A stretch of 8,103 nt of DNA from Kiritimatiellota bacterium (lineage in GTDB: Bacteria; Verrucomicrobiota; Kiritimatiellia; JAAZAB01): contig VSJD01000317.1 of assembly GCA_008636095.1 (NCBI GenBank), positions 1 through 8,103 on the forward strand, written 5' to 3'. Shown here piece by piece: positions 1 through 6,535 of this stretch. Position 1 is the first letter of the stretch. Every line of letters begins with the position of its first letter. A program made the translations under genes and the position numbers. The notes under the pieces were generated by a model, which saw only the letters and a list, made by a program, of their open reading frames with translations, made no database searches and was not told the origin of the DNA.

Positions 1-189
1 TTGGTCGTGAGCGTCTGGTATCTGCTCAAAGGCTTTTTTGCCCACATGACAGAGGTGACCACGCATATTCGGATTAAGATGCATAAAATCGCTTGTGAAA
101 TCGGTCTCGTGCGCATTCGATTGATGGGTTACAAGTCTCTGAAAGAGTTTGAAGAAAAAACATTAATAATTCTTACTCAAACAACTTGA
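1..189 (+). CDS. Possible 3' end of an unrecognised gene, cut by the window edge
   Basis: An open frame runs from the first base to a TGA at 187-189 and encodes 62 residues. No start can be trusted: the first codon is TTG at the window edge with no visible ribosome binding site, so this may be the C-terminal end of a longer protein. The peptide is basic and mixed, with a short hydrophobic start (VWYLLKGFF), a middle rich in Ile, His and Lys, and an acidic-basic end (KSLKEFEEK). I recognise no domain. The stretch is AT-richer than the genes that follow, which would fit a decayed or transferred piece such as a transposase tail, but nothing proves this. It may also be non-coding. A perfect TTGACA at 186-191 overlaps the stop, without a well-spaced -10 box. 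Confidence 0.25.
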   Translation: MVVSVWYLLKGFFAHMTEVTTHIRIKMHKIACEIGLVRIRLMGYKSLKEFEEKTLIILTQTT

Positions 190-265
190 CAGACCACATG
201 CCTGTAATCCGCGGTTAATTTTTTGGGTTTCCACGTCGCTATGCAAAACGAACAGGAGGTGCATT

Positions 266-658
266 ATGACAAAGCGATCGGACGTGTATAAATGCGAAAT
301 CTGCGGCAACATGGTGGTAATTGTGCATGCCGGCGTGGGCGAGCTTGTGTGCTGTAACAAACCGATGAAACTTATGCAGGAAAACACGGTGGACGCGTCA
401 CGCGAAAAACACGTACCGGTGATTGAGCGCACCGCCGCCGGCATCAAGGTCTCGGTCGGCAGCATCCCCCACCCCATGGAAGAAAAACATTATATCGAGT
501 GGATTGAATTGAGCGTTGACGGCCGGAGCCTGCGCCAGTTCCTGAAACCCGGCGATGCACCCAGCACCTTGTTCGAGGGCATTACAGTCCCGACTCTCCA
601 AGAGGCCGGGATGGTCGCCCGCGAATACTGCAACCTGCATGGTCTCTGGAAAGCGTAA
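266..658 (+). CDS. dfx: Desulfoferrodoxin / superoxide reductase, two-iron class
   Basis: This is a cytoplasmic superoxide reductase that reduces superoxide to hydrogen peroxide without releasing O2, normally with electrons from rubredoxin. The 130-residue protein has the full two-centre layout. The N-terminal desulforedoxin-like domain carries Cys10 and Cys13 (KCEICG) and Cys29-Cys30 (VCCNKPM), the four ligands of the Fe(Cys)4 centre I. The catalytic domain carries Glu47-Lys48-His49 (EKHVPV), His69 (IPHPM), His75 (KHYIEW), Cys122 and His125 (CNLHG), matching the Fe(His)4(Cys) centre II and its conserved Glu-Lys pair. The length is typical of the family. The ATG at 266 has a strong AGGAGGT at 254-260, five bases upstream. 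The flavodiiron gene follows after 63 bp on the same strand with no clear terminator between, so the two are probably co-transcribed as an oxygen-defence pair. Function follows from the complete ligand set; the operon is inferred. Confidence 0.96.
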   Translation: MTKRSDVYKCEICGNMVVIVHAGVGELVCCNKPMKLMQENTVDASREKHVPVIERTAAGIKVSVGSIPHPMEEKHYIEWIELSVDGRSLRQFLKPGDAPSTLFEGITVPTLQEAGMVAREYCNLHGLWKA

Positions 659-721
659 GCCCCGCATCCGTTTGCCGCGCAAGCTTTACCTCCGGCTACA
701 TGGCCATAAAAGGACGTGTTT

Positions 722-1900
722 ATGAATGCCCGTCAAATCGTCAGCGGCGTGTATTGGATGGGCGCCCAGGACTGGAACCGGCGGCTGTTTGACGCGCTGA
801 TTCCCCTGCCGGACGGCACCAGTTACAATGCCTACCTGGTGCAGGGTCAGACCCACACGGCGCTCATTGACACGGCCGATCCCACGATGCAGAGGGAACT
901 GCTGGAACAATTGGAACACGTCCCGAGTTTGGATTACGTCATTGCCAATCACGCCGAGCAGGACCATTCCGGCCTGATTCCCTGCGTGCTGGAGAAGTAC
1001 CCGTCGGCCATGTTGGTTACTTCCGCCAAGGGCAAGGCGCTGGTAATGAATCACCTCGCTGTGCCCGAACCCCGGATCAGGGTCATCGCCGATGGCGACA
1101 CCCTGGCGCTGGGCGGCAAAACGCTCTCGTTTATTTATACGCCCTGGGTGCATTGGCCGGAAACCATGTGCACATACCTGCGCGAGGACCACATCCTTTT
1201 CAGTTGTGATTTTTTCGGCTCGCACCTGGCCACCAGCGATCTGTATGTCACCGACGAAGGCCGCGTGTATGAAGCCGCCAAGCGCTACTACGCCGAAATC
1301 ATGATGCCGTTCCGCGCCGTGATCCGTAAAAACCTGGACAAGCTGAAGCCTTTGGCCATCGAGCGGATCGCGCCAAGCCACGGACCGGTGTATGACCGCC
1401 CGGCGTTCATCATGGATGCCTACCGCGACTGGGTTGCCGATACGCCGAAAAACGAGGTGGTCCTGCCTTATATATCCATGCACGGCAGCACGGAATTGAT
1501 GGTCAACCACCTGATCGGCGTGCTCGTGGAACGAGGCGTTCGGGTGACGCCGTTTAACCTGGCCGCAACCGATATCGGCAAGCTGGCCATGGCCCTGGTA
1601 GATGCCGCCACGCTGGTCGTGGGTACGCCTACCGTGCATGTCGGAGCACACCCGGCCGTCTTTTACGCTGCGCACCTGGCCAACGCCTTGCGGCCCAAGT
1701 TGAAATTTGCCGCCATCATCGGCTCCTACGGCTGGAGCACCAAGGCGGTGGAACAGATTGCCGGCCTGATCCCGAACCTCAAGGTCGAGATACTGGGTTC
1801 GGTCATCGCGCGAGGCCTGCCGCAGCCGGCTGACCTGACTGCCCTGGATGCCTTGGCGGAAACCATCGCCGTAAAACACCGGGAATTGAATTTGCATTAG
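722..1900 (+). CDS. fprA: Class A flavodiiron protein (O2/NO reductase; rubredoxin:oxygen oxidoreductase type)
   Basis: This is a cytoplasmic diiron flavoprotein that reduces O2 to water, and in some relatives NO to N2O, with electrons usually from rubredoxin. The 392-residue protein has two domains. A metallo-beta-lactamase-like domain (about 1-240) holds the diiron ligands: His77, Glu79 and Asp81 in NHAEQDH, His144 in VHWPETM, Asp163 in FSCDFFG and His220 in PSHGP. A flavodoxin-like FMN domain (about 245-392) begins with the phosphate loop SMHGSTE at 252-258 and continues with GTPTVHVGAHP and GSYGWS. No C-terminal rubredoxin or reductase domain is fused, which is the class A form. I chose the ATG at 722 because AAGGA at 710-714 lies seven bases upstream; a GTG at 716 would add two residues but lies too close to it. 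The gene follows superoxide reductase. O2 or NO preference cannot be read from the sequence. Confidence 0.95.
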   Translation: MNARQIVSGVYWMGAQDWNRRLFDALIPLPDGTSYNAYLVQGQTHTALIDTADPTMQRELLEQLEHVPSLDYVIANHAEQDHSGLIPCVLEKYPSAMLVTSAKGKALVMNHLAVPEPRIRVIADGDTLALGGKTLSFIYTPWVHWPETMCTYLREDHILFSCDFFGSHLATSDLYVTDEGRVYEAAKRYYAEIMMPFRAVIRKNLDKLKPLAIERIAPSHGPVYDRPAFIMDAYRDWVADTPKNEVVLPYISMHGSTELMVNHLIGVLVERGVRVTPFNLAATDIGKLAMALVDAATLVVGTPTVHVGAHPAVFYAAHLANALRPKLKFAAIIGSYGWSTKAVEQIAGLIPNLKVEILGSVIARGLPQPADLTALDALAETIAVKHRELNLH

Positions 1901-1919
1901 GCGGCAGACGCCGCAACTT
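1901..1919 (+). terminator. Possible weak intrinsic terminator after the flavodiiron gene
   Basis: Directly after the TAG stop, GCGGC (1901-1905) and GCCGC (1910-1914) form a perfect 5-bp stem with an AGAC loop. Only a three-base T run (CTTT) follows, so termination would be weak. It may also be a chance hairpin. Confidence 0.35.
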
Positions 1920-1933
1920 TGACAAAATGATTA

Positions 1934-2008
1934 GCCACAAAAATGCACAAGATTCACAAACATGATAAATTAATGCTCTTTTTTGTGCTTTTTGTGCATC
2001 TTTGTGGC
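1934..2008. repeat. Inverted arrays of a 9-bp nnnCACAAn repeat between convergent genes
   Basis: The left arm (1934-1960) consists of three 9-bp units, GCCACAAAA, ATGCACAAG and ATTCACAAA. The right arm (1982-2008), read on the minus strand, is GCCACAAAG, ATGCACAAA and AAGCACAAA. The 27-bp arms match at 23 positions and enclose a 21-bp AT-rich loop. The element lies in the 194-bp gap between the convergent flavodiiron and permease genes, where a long stem could end or protect both transcripts. CACAAA-type repeats of this kind are, from memory, scattered through intergenic DNA of many anaerobes. The rest of the gap (2009-2094) shows nothing further that I can name. Confidence 0.8.
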
Positions 2009-2094
2009 AACCTTGAAATTCCTTAGCATTAAATTAGGTTCTGAGGTGGGGCGCCTGACCACGCCACGCGAGCGAAGGAGGGTTTTGTATTTCT

Positions 2095-3876
2095 TTAATA
2101 GTCTCTCCTCATCAGGCTCCTACGCCCGGCCACCAAGGGCAGGAGCGTGACCGCCAGGGTAATAACGATCAGCCAGGCCGATGCTGAGACCATACCGGCG
2201 CGCAGGGCGCCAGCTCCGATCCGGCCCAGCGTGTGGTAATGATAGAGCACGCCGAACGGTAGGATGGCCGCAACCATATAAGCCAAGCTCAACACCAGGT
2301 TGAGCGTGCCGCCGAAACCGGAAATAATCGCCATCGGATTGCGCTGTTTCAGATCGAGAAACACGGCGCCCAGTCCGGTGGCTAATCCGCAGAAACCCAG
2401 CGATATCGCCACGGCCAGGCCCAGCGCCGTCACCCATACCTGCCAGCCGACGTCCAACATGGCAGTGGACACGGCCATTAAGCCAACGCTGATGGTCAGC
2501 ATGCCGGCCAGGGATGCCAGAAACTTGATTTTCAACACCCGTCCCATCGTGGTCGGTGCAAGCCCGATCAGCCAGAATGACTGGCCTTCCAAACTCAACT
2601 GCGGATAAATGAAACGCGAGCAAAACGAACACATGACGGCCGAAAGACTGAACATGTTGAGGAACACGATCAGGTTCCGCCACACGGCTGACAACTGGTG
2701 GTAGTGCAGATTGCGGAGGTTAAAGAAATACAGGGCCAGCAGGCCAAAAAAAAGAAGCCCTTGAATCCATTGCGCCGGATCGCGCAGGAGGGTGCGTAAG
2801 TCCTTGGTGACCAGGGCACGGGTATCGGGGGCCAGAAAGGCCAGACGCGTTTCCAACGCCATCGTCCCGACCAGGCCTGCCCTGCGGCTTGTCCTGCGAA
2901 GCCTTGGCGAAGAAGGAAGCTCCCGGCGCGAAGCATGGGACGCGCGGGTCCGTTGCCAGGCTTGGACGAACTGGGCATTGCCGAGACCCTCGACCAGGAG
3001 GCCGACCACCAGGACATTGGCCAGCAGGACCCCAAACAGCAGGCCACCCCTTAGCCATTGGTCACGGGATAACGCCACAATCCCTTCGGCCACCCAGGCG
3101 CTCGGCCACAACGGGCAAGCCGCCAGCTTCAGCCCGGGCACAAACCGCTCCAGAATAAAGGCCGCATCACCGGTCTGCGGCTTACCGGCACCAGCCAAGT
3201 TGTTGGCACCAGCCAAGTTGTTGGCACCAGCCAAGTTGTTGGCACCAGCCAAGTTGTTGGTACCAACCAGCGTCCAGATTCCCCAGCCGATCAATACCAA
3301 CAAAGCGGCCCCCACCCAGACCTGCGGCCGCCAGCGCGGCGCCCAGCGCAGGACCAAAAGCGTGATAAGCGTGCCCACCCCGGCATACAACAGGACAAAC
3401 GGAATCGAAAAAAGAAACGTCCAAAGCATAAAAAGCAAGGAAAGATGCTCGTGCCAGGCAAAGGCACCAATGAACGGAATGATGATGAAAAAGAAAGCCC
3501 AGGATGAAATCAGTGTCGTTTCCAACCATTTGTGCAACAGAATCTCGCCGGGCGCAATCGGCCGGCACAGCAGAAATGGAATTTCCTCCGAATGAAAGAC
3601 CGTCGTATAGGTCGTGATGATGTTGGAAAGAATCATCATCAGGCCCAGGCCGAAAAAGAACAGTGCAAAGAGATGACGGATCAGCATCACTCCGATTCCG
3701 CCCAGGGCGCTGAGGAATCGGAATCCCTCTAAAAACAAATACCCGAGGCCGGCCAGCATCCCCACGGCAAACATCAGGATAAAAACGACTTTAAAGACCG
3801 ATTGCTCGCGCGCTGTCTGCCGCAGGTTGCGCAGAACACGTCCGTCTTTTCTTAACAAGGCCGCCAAGGCATGCAT
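2095..3876 (-). CDS. Large ABC-2-type transport permease (putative ABC exporter family)
   Basis: This is an integral inner-membrane protein, read as the membrane subunit of an ABC exporter working with the ATPase encoded just upstream; the substrate is unknown. From the ATG at 3874-3876 it has 593 residues and about 12 hydrophobic segments (roughly 29-49, 62-88, 123-142, 148-176, 186-205, 278-298, 370-388, 400-418, 448-472, 478-506, 515-545 and 560-583). Positively charged stretches recur, such as LLRKDGRVLRNLR at the N-terminus and KDLRTLLRDP near 358-367; these LLRKD/KDLR blocks are typical of this exporter group. The frame stays open upstream to a GTG at 3993, but those 39 extra codons translate GC hairpins and octamer repeats into a basic, non-family peptide (SRRRRVRLWRK). 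I therefore prefer residue M1 at 3876, although it lacks a clear ribosome binding site. Two oddities lie in soluble loops: a perfect (NNLAGA)4 tract at 207-230, and an Arg/Ser/Pro-rich insert at about 321-334 encoded by a palindromic repeat. Family identity is judged by eye. Confidence 0.82.
   Translation of the reverse strand: MHALAALLRKDGRVLRNLRQTAREQSVFKVVFILMFAVGMLAGLGYLFLEGFRFLSALGGIGVMLIRHLFALFFFGLGLMMILSNIITTYTTVFHSEEIPFLLCRPIAPGEILLHKWLETTLISSWAFFFIIIPFIGAFAWHEHLSLLFMLWTFLFSIPFVLLYAGVGTLITLLVLRWAPRWRPQVWVGAALLVLIGWGIWTLVGTNNLAGANNLAGANNLAGANNLAGAGKPQTGDAAFILERFVPGLKLAACPLWPSAWVAEGIVALSRDQWLRGGLLFGVLLANVLVVGLLVEGLGNAQFVQAWQRTRASHASRRELPSSPRLRRTSRRAGLVGTMALETRLAFLAPDTRALVTKDLRTLLRDPAQWIQGLLFFGLLALYFFNLRNLHYHQLSAVWRNLIVFLNMFSLSAVMCSFCSRFIYPQLSLEGQSFWLIGLAPTTMGRVLKIKFLASLAGMLTISVGLMAVSTAMLDVGWQVWVTALGLAVAISLGFCGLATGLGAVFLDLKQRNPMAIISGFGGTLNLVLSLAYMVAAILPFGVLYHYHTLGRIGAGALRAGMVSASAWLIVITLAVTLLPLVAGRRSLMRRDY
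2892..2917. repeat. 26-bp cruciform-type palindromic element inside the permease gene
   Basis: Outer arms TCCTGC (2892-2897) and GAAGGA (2912-2917), GAA spacers, and an inner GCCTTGGC (2901-2908) make a stem with a nested hairpin in a 6-3-8-3-6 layout. The same layout occurs at 7055-7080 between genes, with 19 of 26 bases identical. Here it is read in frame as part of PSSPRLRRTSRRAG (permease residues 321-334). The 13 bases at 2874-2886 also match 12 of 13 bases at 7049-7061. Confidence 0.65.
3188..3259. repeat. Four perfect 18-bp tandem repeats in frame in the permease gene
   Basis: The unit GCACCAGCCAAGTTGTTG occurs four times without change at 3188-3205, 3206-3223, 3224-3241 and 3242-3259. 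A degraded start of a fifth unit follows from 3260. On the coding strand each unit gives NNLAGA, so the tract adds 24 residues after the fifth hydrophobic segment. Perfect identity implies recent expansion or ongoing copy-number change. A related 18-bp array lies in the transglutaminase-like gene at 5559-5612. Confidence 0.97.
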
Positions 3877-3894
3877 GGATGATAAGAATGGTTT

Positions 3895-3923
3895 CCGCCA
3901 TAGGCGGACCCGCCTTCGGCGGG
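3895..3923. repeat. Two adjacent perfect GC-rich hairpins upstream of the permease start
   Basis: CCGCC-ATA-GGCGG (3895-3907) and CCCGCC-TTC-GGCGGG (3909-3923) are perfect inverted repeats with 3-base loops, separated by one base. The first lies 19 bp upstream of the preferred permease start. There is no T run on the minus strand, so this is not a standard terminator. It could be an mRNA processing or stabilising element, or simply a mobile palindromic repeat. Confidence 0.8.
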
Positions 3924-3948
3924 AATGGTTAATGGTTGCTGTGTATGG

Positions 3949-4014
3949 GGAGTGATGGAGTATGGGTGTATGGGAGTTTTTTCTGACGCCCACACTCCGT
4001 TACTCCACTACTCC
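3949..4014. repeat. Inverted arrays of an 8-bp GGAGTnnn repeat
   Basis: The left array (3949-3977) has 8-bp units GGAGTGAT, GGAGTATG and GGTGTATG, then GGAGT. The right array (3994-4014) holds ACTCC at 3994, 4002 and 4010, the same 8-bp period on the opposite strand. The two arrays can fold into an imperfect stem with a 16-bp loop. It lies in the spacer between the ATPase and permease genes. GGAG copies could act as false ribosome binding sites for the upstream GTG at 3993. Confidence 0.75.
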
Positions 4015-4020
4015 CAAACT

Positions 4021-4110
4021 GTCTGTCGTCTGGCGCCCGTCTTTTCCGGTCCGGCGTCAGGCGTCTGTCGTCTGGTGTCCTCTTCGGTCCGTCATCCGTC
4101 GTCTGTCGTC
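4021..4110. repeat. Degenerate 7-bp TCYGTCR repeat array
   Basis: Heptamers TCCGTCA, TCCGTCG and TCTGTCG stand in tandem at 4088-4108. The 10-mer GTCTGTCGTC occurs three times (4021-4030, 4063-4072, 4101-4110), the first two extended by TGG. The array begins 5 bp after the stop of the ATPase gene. The same heptamer forms an array after the outer-membrane protein gene at 7136-7156. Confidence 0.75.
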
Positions 4111-4115
4111 GGCCT

Positions 4116-4844
4116 TTACGCCTCCTCCGGGCGGGTCAGCCGTAAAAAGATATCTTCCAGCGGCCCCTGCATGGAACTGCGCGCCTTCAGTTCGGCTAAC
4201 GTCCCCAGGCCCACCAGCCTGCCGCCGGCAATGATCCCGATCCGGTCCGCCAATTGCTCGGCAAACGCCAGGATGTGCGTGGTAAGGAAAATGGTCGTAC
4301 CCGCCCGGGCCGCCTGCCGAAGCAGGTCGTGAATTAAACGGATGCTGAACGGATCCAGGCCGACAAACGGCTCATCAATAAACAGCACCTCGGGCTGGTG
4401 CAGAAAAGTGGCCGCGTAAATCAGCCGCTGGCGGTATCCGTGCGACAGGTCTTTGATCAGCGTGCGCGCATATTCATCCATGGCAAACAGCGCAAAAAAC
4501 CGCTCGCGCGTCGCTTGGACCCGGGCGGCGGGTACCTGGTACAGGTCGCCGATAAATTGAAAAAACTCGACGGGCGTCAGGCGCTCGTAGAGGAAAGGGG
4601 TGTCGGGAATATAGCCGATCAAGCGCCGGACCGCCGCCGGATCAGCCTGAAGATCAATCCCCTGGATGCGGATCGTCCCACCGCTCGGCTTCAGCAGGCC
4701 GCACAGGATTTTAATGGTCGTCGTCTTGCCGGCGCCATTGGGCCCGAGGAAGCAGAACAGTTCGCCCCGCGGAATAGTCAGCGACAGGTCTTTGACCGCC
4801 AGCAGGTTTCCGAAATTTTTGGTCAAGTGCTCGATTTCAATCAT
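4116..4844 (-). CDS. ABC transporter ATP-binding protein (ABC-2 type)
   Basis: This is a cytoplasmic ATPase subunit that would drive the adjacent permease. The 242-residue protein carries the nucleotide-binding motifs in order: Walker A GPNGAGKTT (34-42), signature LSHGYRQR (133-140), Walker B VLFIDEP (153-159) with catalytic Glu158, D-loop GLD (162-164) and the switch His190 (TTHIL). The Q-loop position reads IGYIPDTP, with Asp81 where Gln is classical. Acidic residues here and the LSxGYxQR signature are, as I recall, common in ABC-2 drug- and export-type ATPases, so the protein should be active. The start at 4844 is set by the strong GGAGGAG at 4847-4853. Its ATG overlaps the TGA of the upstream transglutaminase gene as ATGA, so the two are translationally coupled. 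An in-frame extension to 4982 would lie inside the upstream gene and is rejected. The permease gene follows after 239 bp of repeats. Confidence 0.93.
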   Translation of the reverse strand: MIEIEHLTKNFGNLLAVKDLSLTIPRGELFCFLGPNGAGKTTTIKILCGLLKPSGGTIRIQGIDLQADPAAVRRLIGYIPDTPFLYERLTPVEFFQFIGDLYQVPAARVQATRERFFALFAMDEYARTLIKDLSHGYRQRLIYAATFLHQPEVLFIDEPFVGLDPFSIRLIHDLLRQAARAGTTIFLTTHILAFAEQLADRIGIIAGGRLVGLGTLAELKARSSMQGPLEDIFLRLTRPEEA

Positions 4845-6382
4845 TGCTCCTCCATGATCTCCACGCTGACCTGCCCCAGCAGTCCCAATAATTTCAGCTG
4901 GTCGGCGACCTCGCCTTGGGCCACCGAAATATGCGTGGCATCCACGGTCTTCTGCCCCAAGGTCGGATCCAACTCCACCCATTCACCAACATAGACCGAC
5001 GGCCAGGCGTGATAATAGAAAGCTCCCGGCGCTCCATCCAGCTCGGAATATACCAAGCCAACGTGGATCCGGGCCGGAAGCCCGACGGCGCGAGCCAGCG
5101 CCACAAAAAGATACGTGTGCTCATTGCAGTCGCCCTCCCGCCGCTTCAACACGTCAAGCGCAGATGGCAGGCTGACCGTCGCCTTCTTTTCGATGGCGCG
5201 ATAGACCCAGTCGCCGATGGCTTGCGCCGCCGCCCAGCTGTTGGTCTCGTCGCCGACAATCGCACGGGCCTGCCGAAGCATGGCGGGGTGATCGGCCTGA
5301 AGCGCGGGTGACGAAGCCAGAAACGGACGCAGGACCTCCGGCGCCGACCAAAGCGCACCGAACTGGCACGGCACCGCCTGGGCTCGCAACGTCAGGCCAA
5401 CCCGTCGGTCTGCCTGAGACTCGACAACCTGGCGCGGGCTGGCAAAGTCCTGTGGACTGAGGCTCACGCCGTTCATCTTAATTTTTAACATCCGGCATGT
5501 ACGCGGGTTTTGTATCCGTCCACGGCAGGGTACCGCCATGGCCATGAGCAGGTCGGCGGCACCGGCCGAGTCGTCGGCACCGGCCGAGTCGTCGGCACCG
5601 GCCGAGTCCTGCTTAAAGGCTAACACGTCTTGTGCTGAACACAAGGTCATGGTCCAGCCGAAGGGCGTTTCCTGCCGCAGGATGCGCCCGGCAGAATCCA
5701 TCCAGGACAGCGTTTCCAATCCCTGGTAAACCAGCTTCAGCACGGTGGTTTCCTGTTCGCGCCCAGCGGCTTTCAGCTTTTCCCTGCGCAGAGCCTCCAC
5801 GCGCACATCGGATACGGACAGCGTCACGGGATCCAGGACCCGCAGACTTAACGATTTGCCCGGCTTCAAGCCAGCCAGGGCCATTTCAGTCACGGGGGAA
5901 TACAGAATGACATCGTCCGGAACGGTCAGCGTCACGGTTTGCTCGCCACTATCAGTGCGGATGCGGACGGCAAAATTGTGAGCCCCGGTCTTGCGACCCT
6001 CGATCCGAGTGGTATAGACGCTGGACGAAACAACGGTATAAAACTTCTGAAGCTCGTAACCCGCATCCAGCGTGGCGCCAGCCATGACATTCACCCCATG
6101 GACCTGCCCCATCAGCTTGATGTTGAACACGGTCTGGTTATGGAGCGTATAGGTGGCGCTGGGCGATGCCACGTCGCTATCCACCCAGGTGTGGCTGTAA
6201 CCAACGGGATTGTTCCGGAATTCGATCTGCATCCACGTGTCGAGGATAAGCGGGCCGTTCTTGAAAAGCGAGCGATAGCCCGGCGCGGAGGCCGTGAACC
6301 AGTTGGGGAAAGCTTCGTACCGGATCAGCCACCCGGTCATGAGAAGCCAGAAAAGGATAATCAGACTGCGGGCAATGTTCAC
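4841..6382 (-). CDS. Membrane-anchored transglutaminase-like (papain-fold) periplasmic protein
   Basis: The 513-residue protein starts with Arg5 followed by a hydrophobic helix (about 6-20, SLIILFWLLMTGWLI), a likely signal anchor that places the rest in the periplasm. A beta-rich N-terminal region (about 45-255) leads to a C-terminal transglutaminase-like core with a complete triad: Cys419 in EGDCNEHT, His458 in YYHAWPS and Asp472 in VELDPTLG. Bacterial members may act as cysteine proteases, peptide cross-linkers or amidases; the substrate is unknown. Between the two parts, residues 259-276 are an acidic Asp-Ser-Ala-Gly repeat encoded by an 18-bp tandem array. The start is GTG at 6380-6382, with no clear ribosome binding site; a later ATG (residue 15) would cut the hydrophobic helix. 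The stop overlaps the ATPase start by four bases, tying this protein to the exporter. A perfect 13-bp inverted repeat lies 18 bp upstream of the start. Confidence 0.88.
   Translation of the reverse strand: MNIARSLIILFWLLMTGWLIRYEAFPNWFTASAPGYRSLFKNGPLILDTWMQIEFRNNPVGYSHTWVDSDVASPSATYTLHNQTVFNIKLMGQVHGVNVMAGATLDAGYELQKFYTVVSSSVYTTRIEGRKTGAHNFAVRIRTDSGEQTVTLTVPDDVILYSPVTEMALAGLKPGKSLSLRVLDPVTLSVSDVRVEALRREKLKAAGREQETTVLKLVYQGLETLSWMDSAGRILRQETPFGWTMTLCSAQDVLAFKQDSAGADDSAGADDSAGAADLLMAMAVPCRGRIQNPRTCRMLKIKMNGVSLSPQDFASPRQVVESQADRRVGLTLRAQAVPCQFGALWSAPEVLRPFLASSPALQADHPAMLRQARAIVGDETNSWAAAQAIGDWVYRAIEKKATVSLPSALDVLKRREGDCNEHTYLFVALARAVGLPARIHVGLVYSELDGAPGAFYYHAWPSVYVGEWVELDPTLGQKTVDATHISVAQGEVADQLKLLGLLGQVSVEIMEEQ
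5559..5612. repeat. Three 18-bp tandem repeats in frame in the transglutaminase-like gene
   Basis: The unit GCACCGGCCGAGTCGTCG is perfect at 5559-5576 and 5577-5594. A third copy (5595-5612) differs only in its last bases. The coding strand gives DDSAGA per unit. The unit matches the permease-gene unit at 14 of 18 positions; the four differences, at unit positions 6, 10, 14 and 17, are all transitions. Confidence 0.95.
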
Positions 6383-6400
6383 AAGCGTTATTTTTTAACC

Positions 6401-6432
6401 TGATCTATTCATGCAAAACCATGAATAGATCA
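6401..6432. repeat. Perfect 13-bp inverted repeat upstream of the transglutaminase-like gene
   Basis: TGATCTATTCATG (6401-6413) and its exact reverse complement (6420-6432) flank a 6-base loop, CAAAAC. The palindrome ends 18 bp before the GTG start of the minus-strand gene. Neither strand has a T run after the stem, so it is not a normal intrinsic terminator. It could be an operator for a dimeric regulator, an mRNA stem between the two genes, or a repeat remnant. A small GTTA-T5-TAAC palindrome (6387-6399) lies between it and the start codon. Confidence 0.85.
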
Positions 6433-6535
6433 CCCTTTGGGCTTCGACTACGGCCTGAAACCAAGCCTCCGCTCCCCTCGGCCCGAGCTCGGGACAGACA
6501 GGGTTAACAAGCATCTATCCTCAGGACGGAGGACA
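6433..6535. repeat. Intergenic stretch with dispersed-repeat character
   Basis: The remainder of the gap between the rubrerythrin-like and transglutaminase-like genes holds GGCTTCGACTACGGCC (6440-6455), reminiscent of the CTTCGACTACGCTCAG-type repeats found in many genomes, and a perfect 12-bp palindrome CCCGAGCTCGGG (6482-6493). No ORF or promoter is convincing here. The repeat assignment rests on memory. Confidence 0.4.

Noticed and set aside
186..214. Strong promoter for superoxide reductase starting with TTGACA at 186
   Set aside because: The -35 box is perfect, but the only good -10-like hexamer, TGTAAT (203-208), lies 11 bases away, and the next candidate (214-219) is 22 bases away, so the spacing does not fit.
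686..1897. Long minus-strand ORF of 403 codons opposite the flavodiiron gene
   Set aside because: It is the antisense of a gene with all its diiron and FMN motifs. Its translation has no recognisable domain and is rich in His, Gln, Gly and Arg, as expected for a GC-rich shadow frame.
3188..3259. CRISPR-like repeat array
   Set aside because: The 18-bp units are contiguous without spacers and lie in frame inside a gene.
2792..3595. Plus-strand ORF of 267 codons opposite the permease gene, including an APAKLL repeat
   Set aside because: The repeat is only the complement of the NNLAGA tract, and the permease frame has clear membrane segments throughout.
3877..3993. N-terminal extension of the permease to the GTG at 3993
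   Set aside because: The added residues translate GC hairpins and octamer repeats into a basic peptide. The family-like start (MHALAALLRKD) begins at 3876. A gene caller may nevertheless choose the longer form.
4359..4361. Loss of activity in the ABC ATPase because of unusual motif residues
   Set aside because: Walker A, signature, Walker B with Glu158 and His190 are all present. The Asp in place of the Q-loop Gln and the LSHGY signature appear to be normal variation in this ABC-2 subgroup.
6401..6432. Intrinsic terminator of the rubrerythrin-like gene
   Set aside because: On the minus strand the stem is followed by GGTTAAAAAATAA, an A run and not a U run, and it sits more than 100 bp past the stop and close to the next start.
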